A DNA stretch of 64,000 nt, taken from the NCBI GenBank assembly GCA_902826685.1, contig CADEFT010000018.1, forward strand, positions 62,001 to 126,000, written 5' to 3'. The notes below the pieces were generated by a model. The model did no database searches and was not told the DNA's origin. It worked only from the letters and a program-made list of their open reading frames with translations. Source of the stretch: an uncultured Acidobacteriota bacterium. GTDB taxonomy: Bacteria; Acidobacteriota; Terriglobia; Bryobacterales; Bryobacteraceae. A program made the translations under genes and the position numbers. Of the stretch, positions 58,661 to 64,000 are shown in pieces (position 1 is the first letter of the stretch; every line of letters begins with the position of its first letter).

Positions 58661-60865
58661 ATGAACGTCGAACGAACCGATAAGGAAATCATGCTCGCTC
58701 CCGAGGGGCAGCAGTTTCAGCCGCAGCCTTACTTCCCGGTTGCCATTCCGGAGGCGCCCGCCGCGCAGCAGGGCGTTCCCCTGTCCCACTATCTGTGGAT
58801 CCTGCGCCGGCATCGCTGGAAGATTCTCTCTTTCGTGATCGCGGCGGTACTGGCCACCGCCATCGTATCGAGCCGCATCACGCCGATCTACGAATCCACC
58901 ACCACCATCGACATCGACCGCCAGACGCCGAGCGGCGTGGTCGGACAGGAATCGACCAAGCAGACCACCTTCAACGATTCCGATCAGTTTCTGGCGACGC
59001 AGATCAAGCTGGTGCAGTCGGATTCGGTGCTGCGTCCGGTGGCGCTCGAATACAAGCTTCTGTCCCATGAGAAGCAGTTCGAGGACATGGCCCCGGCCAA
59101 GATCACCACGGCCGAACAGTCGCCGGTGTTTCTGAAGCGGCTGAAGGTCACCCGCCCCACCAACACCTATCTGATGCTGGTCAGCTACCGCTCGCCCGAT
59201 CCGCAACTGGCGGCCGATGTGGCCAACGCCATCGCCAAGTCGTATCTCGAACACACCTACAACATCCGGTTCCGCTCCTCGGCCAGCCTGACCTCGTTCA
59301 TGGAGAAGCAACTCGAGGAGCTGCGGGCCAAGATGGAGCGGTCCAGCTCCGCGCTCGGCCAGTTCGAACGCGAGTTGAATCTGATCAACCCGGAAGAGAA
59401 GACCAACATCACCTCTTCCCGGCTGCTGCAGTTGAATACCGAATACACCAACGCGCAGGCCGACCGCGTGCGCAAGGAGGCGGCGTTCCATTCGGTACGC
59501 AATGGATCGCTCGAAGCGGCGCAAGTCTCACAGCAAGGCGAGCCGCTGAGGCGCATCACCGAAAAGGTGAATGAAGCGCAGGAAAAATTCAGCGAAGTGA
59601 AATCGCATTTCGGCGCCAATCACCCGGAATACCGCAAGGCGGCGGCGCATCTGGCCGAAGTGCAGCGCCAGCACGACCGCACCCGCCAGAACATCGCCCA
59701 GCGCGTGGAGATCGAATATCAGGAAGCCGTCAACCGCGAAGCCATGCTGCAAAAGGCGGTGGGGGAGAGCAAGGCGGAGTTCGACCGCATCAACTCCCGG
59801 TCGTTTGAATACCAGTCTCTTAAGCGCGAAGCCGACGCCGACAAGCGGCTTTACGAGGAACTGGTGCGCAAGATCCGCGAGGCCGGCATCAACGCCAGCT
59901 TCCAGAACTCTTCGATCCGCATCGCCGATCCGGCCCGTCCGGCGCTCAAACCGGTGTTTCCCAACATCAAGGTGAACATCGCGCTGGCGTTCGTGTTCGC
60001 CACGCTGCTCGCCATCGGCGCGGCCATCGTCGGCGATTCGCTCGACAACACCATCCGCGATCCCGAACAGGTCGCACGCACGCTCAAGACCGAGGTTCTG
60101 GGCAGCCTGCCGGTGGTCAAGAACTGGCGCACGCGCCTCGGCCCGGTGGCCCAGCACGGGACCTCCACCGCGCTGATCGCCCTGACCGAGGGCAACGACC
60201 ACGCCAATACCTACGCGGAGGCGATTCGCACGCTGCGCAACTCGATTCTCTTAAGCGATTTCGATCGCCGCCTGCGCTCGCTGCTGGTCACCAGCGCCTC
60301 GCCGGGCGAAGGCAAATCCACCATCGCCGCGCATCTGGCCGCCACGCACGCCGAACAGCATCACAAGACCCTGCTGATCGACGGCGATCTGCGCCGTCCA
60401 AGCGTGCACAAGCGGTTCGGAATTCCTTCCACCACCGGATTGACCAACGTTCTGCTGCGGGAGATTCCGTGGCGCCAGGCGTTGATCAAGCCCGAGGGCC
60501 TACCCGATCTGGACGTGCTGCCGGCCGGGCCGGTCTCGCGCAAAGCGGCCGACATCGTAGGACGGGGCCTGCTCGACCTGCTCGAGGAAGCCTGCGCCGA
60601 ATACGACCTGGTGATTCTCGACGCTCCGCCGCTGCTTGGTTTCGCCGAGCCGCTGCAAATGGCCACGTCGGTCGATGGCGTGGTGGTGGTGACCCGGGCC
60701 GGCGAAACCAATCGCAAGGCCGTGGCCGCCGTCATCAACACCCTCACCCGGCTGCGCGCCAACGTCATGGGCATCGTGCTGAACCAGTGCCATCAGGAGC
60801 TGAGCGACAGCTACTACTACTACAGCCACTACGGCAAATACTACAAGCCCGTTGAGAAGGCTTGA
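58661..60865 (+). CDS. Wzc-like polysaccharide co-polymerase and tyrosine autokinase
   Basis: 734 residues. A Wzz domain with two membrane helices (about 47-65 and 435-455) flanks a long periplasmic coiled coil (about 190-400). The cytoplasmic BY-kinase domain has Walker A in SASPGEGKSTIAAH (about 545-558), Walker A' LLIDGDLRRPS and Walker B VILDAPPLLG. The C-terminus is a Tyr cluster (SYYYYSHYGKYYKP), the autophosphorylation tail. Cycling of this phosphorylation controls chain length and export. Start ATG 58661 follows AAGGAG at 58641-58646 with good spacing. Confidence 0.92.
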   Translation: MNVERTDKEIMLAPEGQQFQPQPYFPVAIPEAPAAQQGVPLSHYLWILRRHRWKILSFVIAAVLATAIVSSRITPIYESTTTIDIDRQTPSGVVGQESTKQTTFNDSDQFLATQIKLVQSDSVLRPVALEYKLLSHEKQFEDMAPAKITTAEQSPVFLKRLKVTRPTNTYLMLVSYRSPDPQLAADVANAIAKSYLEHTYNIRFRSSASLTSFMEKQLEELRAKMERSSSALGQFERELNLINPEEKTNITSSRLLQLNTEYTNAQADRVRKEAAFHSVRNGSLEAAQVSQQGEPLRRITEKVNEAQEKFSEVKSHFGANHPEYRKAAAHLAEVQRQHDRTRQNIAQRVEIEYQEAVNREAMLQKAVGESKAEFDRINSRSFEYQSLKREADADKRLYEELVRKIREAGINASFQNSSIRIADPARPALKPVFPNIKVNIALAFVFATLLAIGAAIVGDSLDNTIRDPEQVARTLKTEVLGSLPVVKNWRTRLGPVAQHGTSTALIALTEGNDHANTYAEAIRTLRNSILLSDFDRRLRSLLVTSASPGEGKSTIAAHLAATHAEQHHKTLLIDGDLRRPSVHKRFGIPSTTGLTNVLLREIPWRQALIKPEGLPDLDVLPAGPVSRKAADIVGRGLLDLLEEACAEYDLVILDAPPLLGFAEPLQMATSVDGVVVVTRAGETNRKAVAAVINTLTRLRANVMGIVLNQCHQELSDSYYYYSHYGKYYKPVEKA

Positions 60866-60933
60866 GTTCTGCCATCGGCGGGGCCGGGCTCTTCCCGGTC
60901 CCGCCTGCTTTCACCCCAAGCGGAGACTTCTGC

Positions 60934-62217
60934 ATGCGAAACACGAGAACCGCACCCCTACCTTACGGCTGGCAGCGCCCCGGCGTATCCCCTCATTGGA
61001 TTCAGGCCGACCGGCTGCACGCGGCCACGCAGTTGGCGCCGTCCTTTGGAGGCTGGCAGCGCATCAGCTTCGCCATGGTCGTCCTGCTGGCGTTCTTCAT
61101 TCCCTGGGGCGACATGGTGGTGCTGCCTTATGAAATTCAAGCCAGCCGCGTCTTCACCCTGGCCGCCGCCGCCGCGTGGCTGCTCCATCTCAAGGCCGGT
61201 CATCCGATGCGGCCGTTGCAGTTCAGCCACCGGATGCTGGCTCTGTTCGTACTATGGGCGCTGGCCAACGTGGTCTGGACCGTGGAACCGGAGCGCGCCG
61301 CACGCCGCGCGCTTTCCTATTGCCAGTTGTTCCTCGATCTCTGGGTCGTTTATCAATGTTCCGCTACCGTCCGCCACTACCGGCGGCTGCTGGGCGCCTA
61401 CCTGCTCGGCTGCGGCGTGGCCTTCTCCGGGCTGGTCTACAACTTCCTGATCGGCGAGTTCCAGGGCGACGGCCGCTACACCGCGCCCGGCTTCGACCCT
61501 AACGATCTGGCCTGCACGCTCATCCTCGGCATTCCGGCCGCGTATTATCTGTCGTCGTCGGGTCCCCGCCGGTCGTGGATCAGTTGGCTCTACATTCCGT
61601 GCGCCGTACTCGCCTCGCTGTTGACGGCTTCGCGCGGCGCCCTTGTGGCGCTCGCCATCTGCGTCATCGCACCGCCCATTCTGACTTCGAAACTGTCGCT
61701 GCGCGCGATTCTGTCCTTCATCATCGTGACGGTGATCAGCGGCGGACTGCTGATGTTTTTCTGGAACGAGATCTCCTTCCGGCGCCTGTCGACCATCGGC
61801 GAGCAACTGGCCACGCGCGATTTGAATGGCCGCGTGGACATCTGGGAGCGCGGTTTCGCGGCCTTTCTGGAACATCCGGTGATGGGCGTCGGCGGCGGTG
61901 GATTCGGCAGCGCCGTGGGTTCCCGCAACCGCGAGCTGGCGGCTCATAACACGGCTCTGGGCGTACTGGTGGAACACGGCCTGATCGGACTGATGCTGTT
62001 TTCCGGCGCGATGCTGTCGCTGATTGCGCGCAATTGGCGGCGCCAGTGGCTCGAAGAGAAGATCTGGACGGTGACGCTGGCGGGCTGGACCGTGGCCGCT
62101 ACCACGCTCAGTTGGGAGAACCGCGAAATCACGTGGCTGCTGTGGGGGTTGTGTTCGGGCGCGATCGCGCTGCAGGACGCCGCCAAAGCGCGGCTCGGGG
62201 GAGCGCGCCATGCCTAG
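60934..62217 (+). CDS. O-antigen ligase/polymerase (Wzy-like) membrane protein
   Basis: 427 residues, about 11-12 membrane segments. The Wzy_C/RfaL-like features are the large periplasmic loop with LATRDLNGRVDIWERGFAAFLEHPVMGVGGGGFGSAVG and the following AHNTALGVLVEHGLIGL, where conserved Arg and His residues act in polymerisation. ATG 60934 has GGAG at 60921 upstream; an in-frame TTG at 60862 would add 24 poorly conserved residues. It polymerises lipid-linked repeat units on the periplasmic face. Its end overlaps the GT4 gene by 8 nt. Confidence 0.85.
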   Translation: MRNTRTAPLPYGWQRPGVSPHWIQADRLHAATQLAPSFGGWQRISFAMVVLLAFFIPWGDMVVLPYEIQASRVFTLAAAAAWLLHLKAGHPMRPLQFSHRMLALFVLWALANVVWTVEPERAARRALSYCQLFLDLWVVYQCSATVRHYRRLLGAYLLGCGVAFSGLVYNFLIGEFQGDGRYTAPGFDPNDLACTLILGIPAAYYLSSSGPRRSWISWLYIPCAVLASLLTASRGALVALAICVIAPPILTSKLSLRAILSFIIVTVISGGLLMFFWNEISFRRLSTIGEQLATRDLNGRVDIWERGFAAFLEHPVMGVGGGGFGSAVGSRNRELAAHNTALGVLVEHGLIGLMLFSGAMLSLIARNWRRQWLEEKIWTVTLAGWTVAATTLSWENREITWLLWGLCSGAIALQDAAKARLGGARHA

Positions 62218-63379
62218 AGTCACGTTTCTCACCACCGGCCTCGCCCTGGGCGGAGCCGAGATGCAGGTTGTGCTGCTCGCCACCTCGCTCAAGCACCAGG
62301 GTTGGAAGCCGGAGGTGATCTCCATGATTCCTCCCGTGGCGCTGACCGAACCGCTCGCCGCCGAGTCGATCCCGGTGTTCGATCTCGGTATGCGGCGCGG
62401 CGTTCCGGATCCGCGCGGTCTGTTCCGGCTGCGGCGGCTTCTTCGTCAGTCGCGGCCGCATGTGCTGCATTGCCACATGGTCCACGCCAATCTGCTCGGA
62501 CGCGTGGCGCGGGCCTTGGCGCCGGTTCCGGTGGTCATCTCGACGGCGCATTCCATTCAGGAAGGCGGGCGCTGGCGCGATCTCGCCTACCGCCTGACCG
62601 ATCCGCTTTGCGATCTGCTCACGCAGGTGAGCCAGGCGGGCGCCAAACGGTATTGCGCCGAGAATATTTCCGCCGAGCCGAAAACGGTGTGGCTTCCAAA
62701 CGGCGTGGATCTGGCCCGCTTCCAGCCGGACGGCGAAGATCGCGAGCGCACGCGGGGCGAACTCGAATGGCGGGACCGGTTCCTCTGGATCGCCGTCGGC
62801 AACCTGCGCGAGCCCAAGGATTATCCCAACATGCTGGCGGCCTTCGCCGCCGTGGTGAAGAAACGGCCGGAAGCTCGGCTGGCGATCGCGGGCGCGGGCC
62901 CGCTCGCCGCGAGCCTCGAAAGGCAGGCCGCGTCGCTTGGCCTGCCGGGCGCGGTGCGGTTCCTCGGCCAGCGCACCGATATCCCGCGGCTGCTGAGCGG
63001 CGCCGACGCCTACGTCCTCTCTTCGGCCTGGGAAGGAACGCCGATGGCGCTGCTCGAAGCCGCCGCCTGTTCCCTTCCGCTGGTGGCGACAGCGGTGGGC
63101 GGCAACACCGACGTGATCGAGGAAGGACACAACGGCCGGATGGTTCCCCCGCACAACCCTGCCAGGCTCGCCGAGGCCATGTTGGCGGTGATGGACATGC
63201 CGGCGGAACGCCGCGCCGCGATGGGCGCCGCCGCCCGCGCCAAAGCCGAGAAGAATTACGGCCACCGGGCCATCGTGGCCAAGTGGGACAACATCTATCG
63301 CCAATTGCTGTCGGTCAAAGCGTCCGAATCGCGGCAATCGGGCGGCGGCGGTTTCCTGCCAAGCCGGCTCCGTCCGTAA
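62210..63379 (+). CDS. GT4-family glycosyltransferase
   Basis: 389 residues. GT-B fold: N-terminal VTFLTTGLALGGAEMQVVLLA (about 4-24), and a C-terminal donor domain with NLREPKDYPNMLAAF, GAGPLAASLER, FLGQRTDIPRLLSGAD and the E-x7-E-like SSAWEGTPMALLEAAACSLP. Adds a sugar to the repeat unit in the cytoplasm. It overlaps Wzy by 8 nt and precedes the phosphoglycosyl transferase by 20 nt. Confidence 0.88.
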   Translation: MPRVTFLTTGLALGGAEMQVVLLATSLKHQGWKPEVISMIPPVALTEPLAAESIPVFDLGMRRGVPDPRGLFRLRRLLRQSRPHVLHCHMVHANLLGRVARALAPVPVVISTAHSIQEGGRWRDLAYRLTDPLCDLLTQVSQAGAKRYCAENISAEPKTVWLPNGVDLARFQPDGEDRERTRGELEWRDRFLWIAVGNLREPKDYPNMLAAFAAVVKKRPEARLAIAGAGPLAASLERQAASLGLPGAVRFLGQRTDIPRLLSGADAYVLSSAWEGTPMALLEAAACSLPLVATAVGGNTDVIEEGHNGRMVPPHNPARLAEAMLAVMDMPAERRAAMGAAARAKAEKNYGHRAIVAKWDNIYRQLLSVKASESRQSGGGGFLPSRLRP

Positions 63380-63399
63380 ACGGGGAAGGATTGAAGCAC

Positions 63400-63984
63400 A
63401 TGGAACGTATCGCCAAACGAATCCTTGACGCCGCCGCCGCCGCCATCGCCCTGGCGCTCCTGAGCCCGGTGTTGGCGGCGACCGCACTCGCCGTGCGTCT
63501 GTCCTCGCCTGGCCCCGTCGTTTTTCGCCAGCGGCGGCTGGGACTCAACGGCGTGCCGTTCGAGATCTTGAAATTTCGCACGATGGCCGACGGCGCCGGT
63601 GAGTTGCGCAACCCGGATGGGTCCGCCTTCAGCGGCTCGGGCGACCCGCGAGTGACTCCGCTCGGCCGCTTCCTGCGATCGAGCAGCCTGGACGAGCTGC
63701 CGCAGTTGTGGAACGTCCTGCGGGGCGATATGAGCCTGGTGGGGCCGCGGCCGGACCAGGTGGATCAGATGCGCTACTACCGCGGCCATGAATTCCGCAA
63801 GCTGGCCGCGCGTCCCGGCATCACCGGACTCGCCCAGATCCGCGGACGCAACAGTATCTCCTGGGAGGCGCGCAAACAGCTCGACATCGAGTACGTCGAC
63901 GGCTGGTCGTTCGGGCTCGACTGCGGCCTGCTGCTCGAAACCGTGCCCTACGTTCTGGCCCGGCGGGGCGTGAATCAGAAATGA
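63400..63984 (+). CDS. Short-form (monotopic) phosphoglycosyl transferase
   Basis: 194 residues, without the multi-helix N-terminal domain of WbaP, so of the PglC/monoPGT type. A re-entrant hydrophobic helix (about 10-32, SPGPVVFRQRR follows) leads to the catalytic core FEILKFRTM, the active-site DE-containing SLDELPQLWNVLRGDMSLVGPRP and PGITGLAQIRGRN. It transfers sugar-1-phosphate from a UDP-sugar to undecaprenyl phosphate, starting the repeat unit. GGGGAAGGA at 63382-63390 is a strong ribosome-binding site; a TTG at 63391 is an in-frame alternative. Confidence 0.9.
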   Translation: MERIAKRILDAAAAAIALALLSPVLAATALAVRLSSPGPVVFRQRRLGLNGVPFEILKFRTMADGAGELRNPDGSAFSGSGDPRVTPLGRFLRSSSLDELPQLWNVLRGDMSLVGPRPDQVDQMRYYRGHEFRKLAARPGITGLAQIRGRNSISWEARKQLDIEYVDGWSFGLDCGLLLETVPYVLARRGVNQK

Positions 63985-64000
63985 AGGAATCGAACATGCG
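63981..64000 (+). CDS. Start of the next exopolysaccharide gene (truncated by window)
   Basis: ATG 63981 overlaps the preceding stop by ATGA, the same coupling seen throughout the operon. Only six codons (MKESNM) are visible, and the gene cannot be identified. An in-frame ATG at 63996 is an alternative. Confidence 0.35.

Noticed and set aside
62129..63487. Reverse-strand frame opposite the GT4 gene
   Set aside because: The forward gene shows GT-B motifs and an operon overlap on both sides; the reverse frame lacks any motif.

Overview
The window looks like chromosomal DNA from an Acidobacteriota member of the Bryobacterales / Candidatus Solibacter type. This is inferred from gene content, not from a marker gene: no rRNA or tRNA was seen. 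The supporting signs are high G+C with long antisense frames, an Oar-like TonB-dependent receptor of 1060 residues with a carboxypeptidase-regulatory N-terminus, Tat- or Sec-exported sugar enzymes (DUF1080, sugar-phosphate isomerase-like, two MR/MLE enolases, GH36), and a bacillithiol glycosyltransferase (BshA). Both ends cut genes: a GMC oxidoreductase on the left and the next exopolysaccharide gene on the right.

Layout. 1-8 kb: GMC dehydrogenase with its small Tat subunit, an alpha/beta hydrolase, an aldehyde dehydrogenase, an acetyltransferase, an AlgE-like porin diverging from a degenerate kinase/receiver protein, and a ROK sugar kinase. 8-14 kb: a forward housekeeping run (kinase/nuclease-like fusion, hpt, POTRA-only protein, scpA, scpB, rRNA pseudouridine synthase, CoA-binding protein, hypothetical). 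14-22 kb: reverse pgk and an M20 peptidase, then a four-gene overlapping operon with two GT-C membrane glycosyltransferases, a lipoprotein and a GlcNAc-kinase-like protein. 22-25.7 kb: secreted HIT-like protein, altronate-dehydratase-type enzyme, thioesterase, DUF4256, methyltransferase. 25.7-27.3 kb: a less GC-rich patch with a broken Uma2 gene and a secreted beta-propeller/BACON-like protein. 27-33 kb: CocE-type hydrolase with a Tat dimethylformamidase-like protein, sugar isomerase-like protein, double YCII protein, exported beta-carbonic anhydrase. 33-38 kb: reverse run of TerC, histidine kinase, beta-propeller lipoprotein and bshA, plus an epimerase. 38-52 kb: MR/MLE enolase, zinc ribbon, mtnA, amidohydrolase, hydrolase, GH36, DinG-like helicase, DUF1080, an unrecognised gene pair, a second enolase and TauE. 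52.2-53.8 kb: accessory island with a small membrane protein, DUF433, VapBC and a short relic of the tauE tail. 53.8-64 kb: TonB-dependent receptor, then an exopolysaccharide operon (RHH protein, Wza-like, Wzc-like kinase, Wzy-like, GT4, phosphoglycosyl transferase).

How the parts work together. The carbohydrate genes (porin, receptor, GH36, propeller lipoprotein, DUF1080, altronate dehydratase, enolases, ROK and GlcNAc-type kinases) fit a polysaccharide-degrading soil heterotroph. The last 7 kb makes and exports an exopolysaccharide under tyrosine-kinase control. Across the window many first-in-operon genes have a TAnnnT -10 hexamer only 5-9 nt before the start codon, so leaderless or near-leaderless transcription seems common here, and this was used to choose several GTG and TTG starts. 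No CRISPR array, prophage or intact IS was seen. The most unusual items are the kinase/nuclease-like fusion before hpt, the coupled GT-C operon, the unrecognised pair at 48.2-50.3 kb behind a palindrome, and the tauE relic abutting VapC.
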